Shown: in pieces, positions 22,908 to 32,571 of the stretch
How positions within the stretch are numbered: the stretch's first letter is position 1
Layout of the letters: every line of letters starts with the position of its first letter
Assembly: GCA_030762935.1 (NCBI GenBank)
Contig: CM060880.1
Coordinates: forward strand, 13,426,501 to 13,490,500
DNA length: 64,000 nt
Direction of reading: 5' to 3'
Origin: Hymenopus coronatus
Taxonomy: Eukaryota; Arthropoda; Insecta; Mantodea; Hymenopodidae
The notes under the pieces: model-generated
Databases searched by the model: none
The model's input: the letters and a program-made list of their open reading frames with translations, nothing else
Told to the model about the DNA's origin: nothing
Position numbers and translations under genes: made by a program

Positions 22908-24359
22908 ATGGCACCAAAACAAAAACCCCTTAATAAAGACGTTGGAAAGGAAGTAGTCGAGTCATGTGGTCCTCGCTACTTGGTCATTCATAGGACAGAG
23001 GAAGGTAAGAAGTTTCTTACGGTGAGCCCTTTTACTATCCAAAAGGGTCTCGATGCCATTGCTGGTCCTGTTAAATCCTGCGTTCGAGCTCGCAATGGTA
23101 CACTTCTTGTCGAAGCCAACTCCGCCTCGCAAGCTGCAAGAATACTTAAAGCCACCATGTTAGCCAGCTATCCAGTGAAGGTCGAGGTGCACAAGTCGCT
23201 GAACTCCTCCCGCGGTGTAATAACAACCAGCGCGTTGGACGGTTTGTCCATTGAGGAGATCAAAGAAAATCTTGCGACTCAGGGTGTCTCAGCTGTTTAT
23301 CGGGTACAACGTAAGATCAACGGTGAATTCCTGCCTACTCGTACCCTGTTTCTTACTTTTGATCGGGTTGATCTGCCTCAAAAGATTAGAGCAGGGTATG
23401 AAGCCATCGAAGTTAGGCCTTATATACCCAATCCGCTGAGGTGCTTTAAATGCCAACGTTTTGGTCACACAAGTGAGTTGTGTACCGGCAAGTCCACCTG
23501 CGTCCACTGCGGTGACATCTCCCACGATGGGGCCTGTGCTTCAGCTCCATCGTGTGTGAACTGTAACGGGGAACACCCATCTAGTTCCCGAGACTGCCCC
23601 CGTTTTGCAGAGGAACGAGCGATCCAGGAGATACGGGTGAAAGAGAAGGTGTCCTTCTTGGAAGCCCGGAAGCTCCTGCGACTCCGCCAACCCTCTGCCC
23701 CGAGGTCCGGTACCTATAGCTCAGTTGCAGCTAAACCGGTACCGCGTCGGGAAATCGCAACACAGACCGGCGATATGAACGGGGCTACAATTGCGGAAAA
23801 GGTTATTTTAGCCCAAGCGCTGCCAAAGCCTTCGGCACCTACACCGAAGTTGGTATCAACATCTGCCAAATCCGCCAACTTACAGAATAGTCCTGCACAC
23901 TTGTCACCTAAAGCCTCGACCTCCGGAACTAAAGCTATTAAATTCACGACGTCTTCTGCCCCAGAAAAACAGTTTAAGACCAAGTATGTACGACAAGACT
24001 TTTTGAAAGAGAATGTGCAATCTATTACCAAGTCATCTAAAGGTAAGAAAAGTTCACGCAACTCCACACGTGTATCCTCCTCTGAAGGGTCATCTGGGGA
24101 GGAGGGCGTGAATCGGCGACGGCCGTCTTCGCCGATCAGCACATCCAATCGGTTCGAACTACTTGGACCTAAAACTGCTCTTGAAAAAGGGACCTCCCTT
24201 GTGGAGGAGATGGACCAGGAGGATTCTGCCGCCACTGCCAGAGGGACAGTGCGGAAACGGCAGGATCGTGCTCCTGAAAATAGTACTAGCCCAACGCCTA
24301 AGAAGAACAAATTGAACCGACCAGCTAATCCCAATCTGCAGAAGCGTCTTTCGATTTGA
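22908..24359 (+). CDS. LINE ORF1, gag-like zinc-knuckle protein
   Basis: The 483-residue protein is the presumed nucleic-acid-binding partner that packages the element's RNA and delivers it to the nucleus. Residues about 24-170 form a mixed alpha/beta region typical of I-type ORF1 N-terminal RNA-recognition-like domains (inferred from pattern). Three zinc knuckles follow: C179-C182-H187-C192, C198-C201-H206-C210 and C216-C219-H223-C230, the last with altered spacing (CX2CX3HX6C). The C-terminal half is Ser/Pro/Lys-rich, low in predicted structure, and has basic clusters (KGKKSSRNS, KKNKLNRP) that could act in nuclear import. The start was chosen as the first ATG of the frame, in the context TTCTATGGCACC. 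ORF2 begins 22 nt after the stop in another frame. No frameshift or internal stop is seen. Confidence 0.93.
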   Translation: MAPKQKPLNKDVGKEVVESCGPRYLVIHRTEEGKKFLTVSPFTIQKGLDAIAGPVKSCVRARNGTLLVEANSASQAARILKATMLASYPVKVEVHKSLNSSRGVITTSALDGLSIEEIKENLATQGVSAVYRVQRKINGEFLPTRTLFLTFDRVDLPQKIRAGYEAIEVRPYIPNPLRCFKCQRFGHTSELCTGKSTCVHCGDISHDGACASAPSCVNCNGEHPSSSRDCPRFAEERAIQEIRVKEKVSFLEARKLLRLRQPSAPRSGTYSSVAAKPVPRREIATQTGDMNGATIAEKVILAQALPKPSAPTPKLVSTSAKSANLQNSPAHLSPKASTSGTKAIKFTTSSAPEKQFKTKYVRQDFLKENVQSITKSSKGKKSSRNSTRVSSSEGSSGEEGVNRRRPSSPISTSNRFELLGPKTALEKGTSLVEEMDQEDSAATARGTVRKRQDRAPENSTSPTPKKNKLNRPANPNLQKRLSI

Positions 24360-24381
24360 AACTTATCCCATAATATACTCA

Positions 24382-27300
24382 ATGGCTATCCTCCATTGGA
24401 ACATACGCGGAATTCGACCACATCGACCAGAGCTTGACTTGTTGCTGCGCCAGCATGAACCCTTGGCTGTATGTTTACAAGAGACGAAGCTCCGTCCACA
24501 GGACACCGTTACCATCAGGCAGTACTCCTCCGTACGATGTGATTTATCCCCGGAGGACGGTGTCCCGGCACATGGGGGCACTATGATGCTTATTCGAGAT
24601 GATATTTTTGCCAACTCCGTACCCATACAATCTGCAATCCAGTCCGTTGCTGTCAGCATTAAGCTACCCTCCGCTTCATTCACCATTTGCAGCATCTATT
24701 TGCCTCCATCTGCGGACCTCTCGCACAGCGACTTAGAACACCTCATTTCACAGTTGCCACCACCCTTTTTATTGGTAGGCGACGTGAATGCCCATCACCC
24801 TCTTTGGGGCTCTCCTCGGGCTTGTGCGAGAGGTACGCTACTTAAAGACTTCTTGGATAGTCAGAATCTTGCTCTCTTGAACACCGGAGAGCCCACCTTT
24901 CTATCTGACGCATTTCATAGTTTTTCACACATTGACATTGCAATTTGTTCCCCTCAGCTGGCAGTCACCTTATGCTGGAATATCATCTCGGATTTGCATT
25001 CTAGTGACCACTTTCCTTGTCGTATTAGTGTCTTGACACCCGTTGTATGTTCCACCCGTTTACCTAGTTGGCGCCTAGACCACGCCAGCTGGGAACTGTA
25101 CTCCCACTTGGCTAAATTTAGCTACGAAGAGCACGACTCTGTGAACCACTTGGTCGAACATCTTACAGGGACCATTCTTTCTGCTGCTGAGCAATCCATT
25201 CCGCGTTCGACTGGCTACAGCCGTCGATTTCCGGTACCTTGGTGGACCGCTGACTGTCGGGATGCTATTCGCGCTCGCAGACGAGCTCTACGGGTTTTCC
25301 AGCGTTTTCCTACACTGGATAACCTGATACACTATAAACGGATGCGTGCACATTCTAGGCGGGTTATTAAGGATAGCAAAAAGATGTCATGGAATAAATT
25401 CGTGGGTTCCTTTAATCGACATACACCTTCCTCTGTCGTATGGGATAAGTTAAGACGTGTGGCTGGGAAACCGAACCATATGCCCATCGCCGGTCTCAAA
25501 ACACCTACCGGAGCTGTTGTTGATACATTTGACGTGGCGAATACTTTAGGCAGTGCTTTCGCTGAGGTGTCTAGCTCAGGCAACTATTCCCCTGAGTTTC
25601 TTACAGTTAAGAACCAGGTGGAATCTCAAGAATTCTCGTTTCTTTCTGGCAACCTTGAGGATTATAATCGCCTTTTCACCCTGGCAGAGCTAGACAATGC
25701 ACTCTCCTCTTCACGACACTCAGCACCAGGTCCAGATGGTATCCACGTCCAAATGTTGCAACATCTCTCTCCTGATGGCAAAGATTTCCTACTCGAGGTC
25801 TATAATCGTGTCTGGGTGGATGGCATTTTTCCAGACAAGTGGCGGGAGGCCACCATCATACCCATTCTTAAACCTGGAAAGGACCGCCATCTTCCTTCCA
25901 GTTACCGTCCTATTTCCCTCACCAGTTGCGTTTGCAAGGTGATGGAACGCATGATCAATGGACGGTTGGTGTGGTGGCTGGAATCCCACAATCTTCTGAC
26001 GAACATCCAGTGTGGCTTTCGACGACGACGTTCAACTGCTGACCACCTTGTCGCTCTGTCAACTCAGATTATGGACGGGTTTCTTAAGAACAGCCCCACA
26101 GTTGGGATATTTTTTGACCTCGAGAAGGCCTACGACACGTGTTGGCGGGCGGGAATATTGCGTTCTCTGCACAACTGGAACATACGTGGACGCCTACCGT
26201 TGGTCATTCAGGAGTTTATGCGGGACCGCGTTTTTCGAGTGAGGGTGGGTTCGGTTTTTTCTAACCATTTTATTCAAGAGAACGGAGTGCCGCAGGGCTC
26301 GGTACTCAGCGTGACTCTATTTGCTATTGCGATAAATTCCATATCACTATGTGTGCCTCAAGGTGTCTCTTCCTGTTTATTCGTGGACGACTTTGCCATC
26401 TTCTGTACTTCTCAGCGTACACCGTTTTTGGAACGCCGTCTCCAGCGGTGTTTGGACAATCTCTATGCATGGAGCTCGAAACACGGTTTTCGTTTCTCCG
26501 CTGAGAAGACAGTCTGCGTTAACTTCTGGCGCCGTAAGTGGCATATGCCGCCGTCTCTTCGACTCGGGCCAGATTTACTTCCTTTCGCAGACGAGGCGAG
26601 ATTCCTTGGTTTGATCTTCGATCGGAAACTTTGTTGGGCACCACAAATAGCACAGCTTAGAGCACGATGTGACCGTTCTCTAAATCTTTTACGGATACTA
26701 AGTGGCAAGTCTTGGGGTGCGGATCGGACGACATTGCTCAGTCTTTATCGTGCTGTGATTCGTTCGAAGTTGGACTATGGCAGCATTGTGTATTCTTCAG
26801 CTCGACCTTCAGTGCTCAGAAGGTTAGACACAGTCCATAACCAGGGCATCCGTGTGGCCGTTGGAGCTTTTCCAACGAGCCCAGTTGTTAGCCTCTACGC
26901 CGAATCGGGAGAACCTCCTCTGCGTTGTCGGCGTGATGTCCTGCTTGCTAATTATGGCTGTGGGCTGAAGTGTATGCCTGGGCATCCAACTTATCACGCG
27001 TTTTTCTCCCCTGAGCTGCACGAGCGATACTGCCTCCGCTCTCTGAGCCCCAGGCCAGCAGGTTTTCGTTTCCGTGAGCTTCTACGCCAGCACCATGTTG
27101 ACATTCCTCGGCTGTTATCCAAGGGAGAGAGTATACACCCCCCTTGGTTACGCGCTACCTCCCATGTCGATCTCGGGATGACGCTCTACGGGAAATCTGT
27201 TACGCCTCTTGATAGTATTCGTCGTTGCTTTTTAGAATTTTTATCCAAATACAGTGGCCGTATTTGTATTTACACCGATGGTAGTAAGAGCCCCGACGGT

Positions 27301-28071
27301 GTTGGATGTGCCTTTGTAACTGGCACCGCAACTTCTACTTACGGTTTGCCTAGTTGCACATCTATATATTCTGCCGAGCTATATGCTATTTATCAAGCCC
27401 TTCTGTATATTCGACGTCGAAAATTAGGTGACTGCCTTATTCTTAGTGATTCCCTTAGTGCCCTCCAGAGCATTCGTGAGCTGTACAATTACCATCCTTT
27501 GGTGCAGCGCATCCAGGACGTTCTCCACATTTTGCACGCTTCTGGTTTTAATGTGGAGTGCGCATGGATTCCTGGACACGTTGGCTTGCCAGGGAATGAC
27601 ACGGCGGATTTGGCAGCGAAATCGGCAGTCACAGCGCCCAGTGTTACGATTACCCATTCAACAGCAGAAGATTTTAGAGTGGCTGTACGGAGAGCCGTTT
27701 TTTCGACTTGGCATGCGGAGTGGTCGGCTCTCCGTGGTAATAAGCTGCGAGAGGTGAAGGACCTCCCTGTCAACTGGGTAACCTCCTCTCGTTTATTCCG
27801 CCGGGAGGAGGTAGTACTAGCTCGTCTAAGAATTGGCCACTGTATTTTTACACACAGTTACCTTTTTAAACGTGAACCTGCTCCTGTCTGTGCGCTCTGT
27901 GGGGAGGCACAGACAGTTCGTCATGTGTTGCTGGAGTGTGGTCACCTGGCACACATTCGGTCATCTATGGGCATGCCGGCCTCTCTTGCTGAGGTCCTGG
28001 CAGATGACCCAAGAGCAGTGGACAGGGTTTTTAAATTTTTAGCAAAACTTTCTTTTACCTTGACGTTTTAG
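24382..28071 (+). CDS. LINE ORF2, endonuclease-RT-RNase H polyprotein
   Basis: The 1229-residue enzyme nicks target DNA and copies the element's RNA in place. Residues 1-215 are an apurinic-type endonuclease: WNIRGI (6-11), QETKL (33-37), GDVNAHHPLWGS (133-144), SHIDIA (182-187) and SDH (208-210). The reverse transcriptase spans about 485-750, with SSYRPISL, the catalytic FDLEKAYD (578-585), GVPQGSVLS (635-643) and FVDD (667-670), then FLGLIFD. An RNase H domain at about 960-1080 shows D966 (YTDGSK), E999 (SAEL), D1023 (LSDS) and D1073 (GNDTAD), so all four catalytic acids are present. A C-terminal zinc finger follows (C1170-C1173-H1181-C1186). Every key residue I can check is intact. Its own ATG lies 22 nt after ORF1, so translation by reinitiation is plausible. 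Confidence 0.96.
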   Translation: MAILHWNIRGIRPHRPELDLLLRQHEPLAVCLQETKLRPQDTVTIRQYSSVRCDLSPEDGVPAHGGTMMLIRDDIFANSVPIQSAIQSVAVSIKLPSASFTICSIYLPPSADLSHSDLEHLISQLPPPFLLVGDVNAHHPLWGSPRACARGTLLKDFLDSQNLALLNTGEPTFLSDAFHSFSHIDIAICSPQLAVTLCWNIISDLHSSDHFPCRISVLTPVVCSTRLPSWRLDHASWELYSHLAKFSYEEHDSVNHLVEHLTGTILSAAEQSIPRSTGYSRRFPVPWWTADCRDAIRARRRALRVFQRFPTLDNLIHYKRMRAHSRRVIKDSKKMSWNKFVGSFNRHTPSSVVWDKLRRVAGKPNHMPIAGLKTPTGAVVDTFDVANTLGSAFAEVSSSGNYSPEFLTVKNQVESQEFSFLSGNLEDYNRLFTLAELDNALSSSRHSAPGPDGIHVQMLQHLSPDGKDFLLEVYNRVWVDGIFPDKWREATIIPILKPGKDRHLPSSYRPISLTSCVCKVMERMINGRLVWWLESHNLLTNIQCGFRRRRSTADHLVALSTQIMDGFLKNSPTVGIFFDLEKAYDTCWRAGILRSLHNWNIRGRLPLVIQEFMRDRVFRVRVGSVFSNHFIQENGVPQGSVLSVTLFAIAINSISLCVPQGVSSCLFVDDFAIFCTSQRTPFLERRLQRCLDNLYAWSSKHGFRFSAEKTVCVNFWRRKWHMPPSLRLGPDLLPFADEARFLGLIFDRKLCWAPQIAQLRARCDRSLNLLRILSGKSWGADRTTLLSLYRAVIRSKLDYGSIVYSSARPSVLRRLDTVHNQGIRVAVGAFPTSPVVSLYAESGEPPLRCRRDVLLANYGCGLKCMPGHPTYHAFFSPELHERYCLRSLSPRPAGFRFRELLRQHHVDIPRLLSKGESIHPPWLRATSHVDLGMTLYGKSVTPLDSIRRCFLEFLSKYSGRICIYTDGSKSPDGVGCAFVTGTATSTYGLPSCTSIYSAELYAIYQALLYIRRRKLGDCLILSDSLSALQSIRELYNYHPLVQRIQDVLHILHASGFNVECAWIPGHVGLPGNDTADLAAKSAVTAPSVTITHSTAEDFRVAVRRAVFSTWHAEWSALRGNKLREVKDLPVNWVTSSRLFRREEVVLARLRIGHCIFTHSYLFKREPAPVCALCGEAQTVRHVLLECGHLAHIRSSMGMPASLAEVLADDPRAVDRVFKFLAKLSFTLTF

Positions 28072-28310
28072 TGTGATAGCGGTTTTTTAAACTCTTTTGG
28101 TTTTAATGTGTTGATTTTAGATGGAGTTTTATATCCAGCTCTGGTTAGAGGGCTGGACGTTTCTGTTACTTCCGTTTCAACTGTGTTAGCTCTTTTATTT
28201 GTGTTTACTTTTTTGTTTGGTATTTTCTTACTGGCTATTGCCAAGTTTTAATCATAAGGGCGCTTATGACCTCGGCAGTTGAGCGCCCTTAAACACCATC
28301 ATCATCATCA
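28072..28310 (+). other. LINE 3' UTR with terminal hairpin and ATC tail
   Basis: A perfect 10-bp stem (28255-28264 with 28282-28291, TAAGGGCGCT/AGCGCCCTTA) encloses a 17-nt loop beginning TATGACCT. The tail is AAACACC followed by ATC repeats up to the duplication. Such 3' structures are the usual template recognition site for the cognate reverse transcriptase (family knowledge). Confidence 0.85.
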
Positions 28311-28320
28311 TTTCTGCATT
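28311..28320. repeat. LINE target-site duplication, right copy
   Basis: TTTCTGCATT, identical to 22438-22447. Confidence 0.9.
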
Positions 28321-28570
28321 ATCCTACAAAAGTGATAGTCAAATCTTTAAAAACGGGTTTTCATAAGCAGGCTTTTAAATTCATTTTCTTTGCAATACCA
28401 CACACACAAAAAAAAAGACATTTCTTGAGGATAAGCTACTAGAAAACTCAAACAATGTTTCATTTTCATTATTAAAACATTCGATGTTAATAATATTGTA
28501 TTTTATTTTTTTCAATTAAATATTTATTTCACAGAAATTGTCTTTCAACGAGAAACTATAAAAAAAAATT
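28321..28570. other. Flank with a short Family A-like stretch
   Basis: GTGATAGTCAAATCTTTAAA at about 28330 matches an internal Family A block in forward sense. The rest is AT-rich, with AACAATGTTTCATTTTCATT-type filler and no gene. Confidence 0.45.
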
Positions 28571-29297
28571 ACCTTCTATACCACATATATAGCAGGTATT
28601 GCATTCCAAGAAAAACATTTTTACAGAAATTTTATTCAAAAATACGTTTTGAGGAACTCTGAACATTTTGAGCAAAATGTCCTTGTGTGTGCGTTCGTCC
28701 GTGTATGTGATCAGCATAATTAAAAAACGAAAATAAGTTCAACATTTTAGTAGTATATTAGCGCAAATAAATTTTGCTCCAAAAATTCGTTATGCGAAAT
28801 TATTTTATGTGTAATTCGGATGACACTTGTGTACTGTTGACGAGTTGGCACATAATTTCGACATTGTGATTTTTGAGGGGCGTTTACGTAAAGTAACGGC
28901 CACTTTCACACAGTTATTTGTTTAACTGAAGTTTAATCTGACCTAGCATTGTCGAAATTATGTGTCAAATCGTCAATGGTAAGACAAGCGCCGTTCGAAT
29001 TACATATGAAATAATTTTGCATTAGCAATTTTTGGAGCATAATTTTAAGGACATGTAAACTACTTAACTTCCAAGATTGTGACACGAAGTTTTTCAAGAA
29101 ATCTCCCCTCCCACCCCAAGTGCTTTGCATGGGCATTTCTTTTAATTTTTTATTTTCTTAAAAATAGCTCTAGCTACATTTATTAAAATAAATATGTAAA
29201 CCATTATCATGACAAATGAAATTACATATCTGTAATTTTCCGGGAAAGTCCGTAAAGTCTCCATTCTGAATGACTTTTGCATAACTGAAAAACTGAA
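28571..29297 (-). repeat. Family A, degenerate, carrying a nested MITE
   Basis: Outer parts match Family A reversed: CCTTCTATACC...GGTATTGCATTCCA at left, and TTCCAAGATTGTGACACGAA through ATAACTGAAAAACTG at right. Bases 28769-29046 are an inserted inverted-repeat element. The 5' end is missing. Confidence 0.75.
28769..29046. mobile_element. MITE of about 278 bp with long terminal inverted repeats
   Basis: The first ~100 bp (AAATTTTGCTCCAAAAATTC...) and the last ~100 bp are inverted copies at roughly 80% identity by eye, ending GGAGCATAATTTT. Both contain the CACATAATTTCGACA motif near the middle. There is no coding capacity. The boundaries are A/T-rich, so a short target duplication cannot be called. 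Confidence 0.8.
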
Positions 29298-29351
29298 GGG
29301 GGGAAAAAAAGTGTTATTTTTGGCAGTTTTATGTTTTCCAACGTTGGTTCC

Positions 29352-29785
29352 ATTTTATATATGTATATAGGGTATAGAGAAAATATTACACTCCCCAAAA
29401 ATTCGATACCGAGATTTCACCGGAAATATATGTTTTAGGGTCTCCTTTATCTAAAAAAAGACATTTTCGGAAAAAGGTCTGTGTGTGTATGTGAACACGA
29501 TAACTCAAAAACGGAAAGTTGGTAAAATACCAAACTTGGTATTTAAGTCTTCCAGGAATGTGACACGAAGATTTTGAGAAAAATCTCCCCACCCCCAACT
29601 ACCCTTTTCATGGAACTTTTGTTTCGAAAATTTTGATTTTCTCAAAAATGGCTATAACGATTTTGATTAAAATTTCGTATATTAAAGATATTTACCTGAC
29701 AAATAAAATGTATATCTTGAATCTTCTGGGAATATCCTCTGAAGAGTACTTTATTCTGGATGGATTTTACGGAATTTTGCATGCC
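29352..29785 (-). repeat. Family A, 3' half
   Basis: The hairpin is decayed (ATATATGTATATAGGGTATAG), but the interior from AAAAATTCGATACCGAGATT to TCTGGATGGATTTTACGG is well kept. The 5' half is absent. Confidence 0.88.
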
Positions 29786-30310
29786 ACCTTACACTGAATC
29801 CATTTGTTCAGATATATGTTTTTACGGATTAAAAATTAGGAGTTTACTAAAGAAAACAGTAAAAAAAAAAAAAAAAAAAAAAAAGTGCAGTTTAGTAAGT
29901 TAACAATGAGACTACATATTCAGTTTACATGAAATAATTTAAATTTGTTTCGGAAAACTTTGAAAACGTGTGTTTAAAATGTTATAATTTCCAAACAGTT
30001 TCAATTGCGAACACCTCATTTGGACAAGTATTTCAATCAGTGTATGTAGGTAAACATATCTCTTCGCTATGTTACAAACCTTTTATTTGTTTTTGCCATC
30101 AGTCGGTTGCCTGAAAACGTCGTAGTAACATTTTATTCGAAATATAAATAAACATTTCACTTTTTAGTGCAGGGTAAAGCAGCTGGTATGCATATAAAGG
30201 ACCCAAACACGTGTAAGAAAGTGTTGGGACATTTAAAATTTGTTAAGACAAGATGATGACTATTAAAATGTTACGTTAAAAAAATGGCATTATCAGAACA
30301 ATACTCGCAT
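29786..30310. other. No gene seen; poly(A) tract
   Basis: A run of about 23 A lies at about 29862-29884. The remainder is AT-rich and unassigned. Confidence 0.45.
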
Positions 30311-30545
30311 AGGCTGTTCTCGCAGCTGAGTCAGTAGAACACCAGCATGTTTTGTAGAGGTCCCGAGTATGATTCCCGGCTGCGGGTTAGGAATTTTTCT
30401 TTAGCCCAGATTATTGCCTTTCGTCCCCAGAATCTGGAAGTGTGTGAGAGATCTAATGTAGAAAATTATAAACCTAACAACAACAGCACACGTGTTGCAG
30501 AGGTGAATGTCGGCTACAAGACCATAATAACAATAAAATAATACA
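30311..30545 (+). mobile_element. tRNA-derived SINE
   Basis: The head contains GCTGAGTCAGTAGAACACC (A-box-like) and GGTCCCGAGTATGATTCCCGG (B-box-like), followed by a TTTCTTTAGCCC body. It ends in an A-rich ATAATAACAATAAAATAA tail. The TTTCTTTAGC block is also found in S2 at 41070-41090. Confidence 0.65.
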
Positions 30546-31088
30546 CACAACATTTATTAACGTATATTTCATTGCAAGTTTCTAGTATTTCAGCAAACAT
30601 ATCTTTTATCCCACCCTATAGACTGAATACATAATAACAAAAATGAGTATTTACTTCATCATGAAATATGAAGTATTTCATTTCATGGAAAGATATTTTA
30701 ACTCCTTTGGCAGCTCCCCATTCTTTAAATAATGAAAATGCCTTGTCATAAAAGTCCTTCGAGTTGCCGGGTAACAAACTAAGTACAGCAGTGTATAACA
30801 ACCAGAATTAAAACTGTTTATTCTGGCGGGGTTACGCAGCAACGAACAAACACAGCAGTACCTGAGTCACGATTTAATTTCAATTCCTCGTAATGACTAT
30901 CTACCCTAGTAATATTAATGAATATAGGGATATTTCTGTTAATATTACAATAGGATAAAACTATATTACACGTGGTTTATTAGACTTATTTGCTCATGTG
31001 AAATTAGAGCACTCGCGCTTCCACGCTCGTGTACTAAATATCACTCTCACAAATAATATATATTTAAGCCACTTATAATATTAAAAAT
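30546..31088. other. No gene seen
   Basis: AT-rich; a 61-codon minus-strand frame has no domain. Confidence 0.45.
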
Positions 31089-31185
31089 CTGATGTGTTCC
31101 ATCCACGTCTTTCTCAGCGTTTTTGTAACAAATTATTGTTAATAAGCTTATTCTTATATGCACTTCATACTAATTAGCAAATCAA
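31089..31185 (+). repeat. Family A, 5' terminal fragment
   Basis: TCTGATGTGTTCCATCCACG through ACTTCATACTAATTAGCA; similarity ends there. Confidence 0.8.
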
Positions 31186-31635
31186 ACAGCTATTCTATGA
31201 CACTGTACATCTTTTAGACATGTGCCCATGAATATGTAATTGCGACATGCACGTGCTTCAGTTTTCTAAAGTGACGAAGCCTGCGATTTAAGGAGGTTAA
31301 CGCATTAAAGCGTAGCGCGGATTTATATCCTCTACTTCCTCTCTGAGAATGAAACTATTCATAAATTAAACCCTTCTTGCTAATATTCAGACTTTAATTC
31401 GCGTTAGAGCTAAGACCACAGAACACGTCTCAAGTTTGGGAAGCTGATTTGCTTGGCTGGTTGCGACGAGTTTTTGCTCCGGTGCATTGCGCCGTTGAAG
31501 ACTCCCTTCATTAGCAGTTGTATTATCGCACTATGCGCCGTCACGTATGTCGTCTAGAGCCGCGAACACTTGATTCCTGAGTCCTCAAATTGTGAAACAA
31601 ATAAATAAGGATATTAAACATAACTGAAAAAAAAA
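31186..31635. other. Unassigned segment
   Basis: More complex sequence between two same-strand Family A 5' ends (31089 and 31636). No gene or known repeat is recognised. Confidence 0.4.
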
Positions 31636-31925
31636 TCTTGTGTTCCATTCACATGACTTTCTCTACATCTCTACAACAAATTATTGTTAATAAGCTTATG
31701 CTTCTATTTACTTCGTTCTAATCGAGAAACAATTAACAGAAATAGGCTTATTACTTGCTTCCTTATAAGTAGAAGCGAAATAAGGGAGTGTCATTGGTTA
31801 AACTGATAGTCAAAAGTTGGTTACTATGTAACTGAATGTCCTTAATTTGTATGGACACGAGTTGACAAATTCCTGTATCAGAAAAGTATAAGTTTTTCCA
31901 AGCTGAAACCAAAAAACAAGGAATA

Positions 31926-31988
<63 letters not shown>

Positions 31989-32532
31989 GACATAACATAA
32001 ATTGTGTGTTTTAAATTGCTCTACATTTTTTGTGTGGTAAGTTTTTTTGTCCATCTCTTACGGTTTAGTAGTTAAGCAAAATTCCGATAAATTTATGCAG
32101 AATAAAGTAGTTTTCAGGGGCTATTCCCAGAAAATTAAAGATATACATTTTATTTGAGACGTAAATATCTTTAATATACGATATTTTAATCAAAATCGTT
32201 AGAGCCATTTTTAAGAAAATCAATATTTTTGAAAAAAGTTCCATGTAAGGGGTAGTTGGGATAGGGATATATTTCTTAAAATATTCGTGTCCCATCCCTG
32301 GAAGATGTTAAACTCAAATACCAAGTTTGGTGTTTTACCGACTTCTCATTATTGAGTTATCGTGTTCACGGACACACAAACACTCACACAAATAGATACA
32401 CGGACCTTTTTCCAAAAATGCTTATTTTGGATACAGAGATCCTAAAACATCTTATTTCTGGTGAATTCTCGGTATCGAATTTTTGGATGGAATGCAATAC
32501 CTTCTAGGTGCATAACACATGTAGAGAAAGTA
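31636..32532 (+). repeat. Family A, full-length copy with poly(A) expansion
   Basis: Begins TCTTGTGTTCCATTCACATG and ends with GTGCATAACACATGTAGAGA and AAGTA. About 57 A at 31929-31985 replace the short A-rich stretch after GGAATATCT found in other copies. Confidence 0.92.
31929..31985. repeat. Poly(A) tract inside Family A
   Basis: An uninterrupted run of A within the element, not at its end. Confidence 0.95.
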
Positions 32533-32571
32533 ACAAAACAAAAACAAAAAACTGAATAAGTGAATAACCCT

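Larger units (their letters stand above)
22448..28310 (+). mobile_element. Full-length non-LTR retrotransposon, I group
   Basis: An element of about 5.86 kb bounded by a perfect 10-bp duplication. It has a GC-rich 5' UTR of about 460 bp, ORF1 (gag-like), a 22-nt spacer, ORF2 (endonuclease, reverse transcriptase, RNase H, zinc finger), a 3' UTR of about 240 bp, and a tail of ATC repeats instead of poly(A). The RNase H domain after the RT, gag-type zinc knuckles and a short-repeat tail together point to the I superfamily rather than Jockey, CR1 or RTE. Both frames are open throughout and the duplication is unmutated, so the insertion looks recent and may still be competent. GC content is clearly above the surrounding DNA. 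Confidence 0.95.

Noticed and set aside
22530..22922. 130-codon antisense frame over the LINE 5' UTR
   Set aside because: It is a by-product of GC-rich leader sequence and has no recognisable domain; the 86-codon sense frame at 22585-22845 was set aside for the same reason.
23714..24382. 222-codon antisense frame within ORF1
   Set aside because: It mirrors the coding strand of ORF1, which has clear zinc knuckles; there is no independent evidence of coding.
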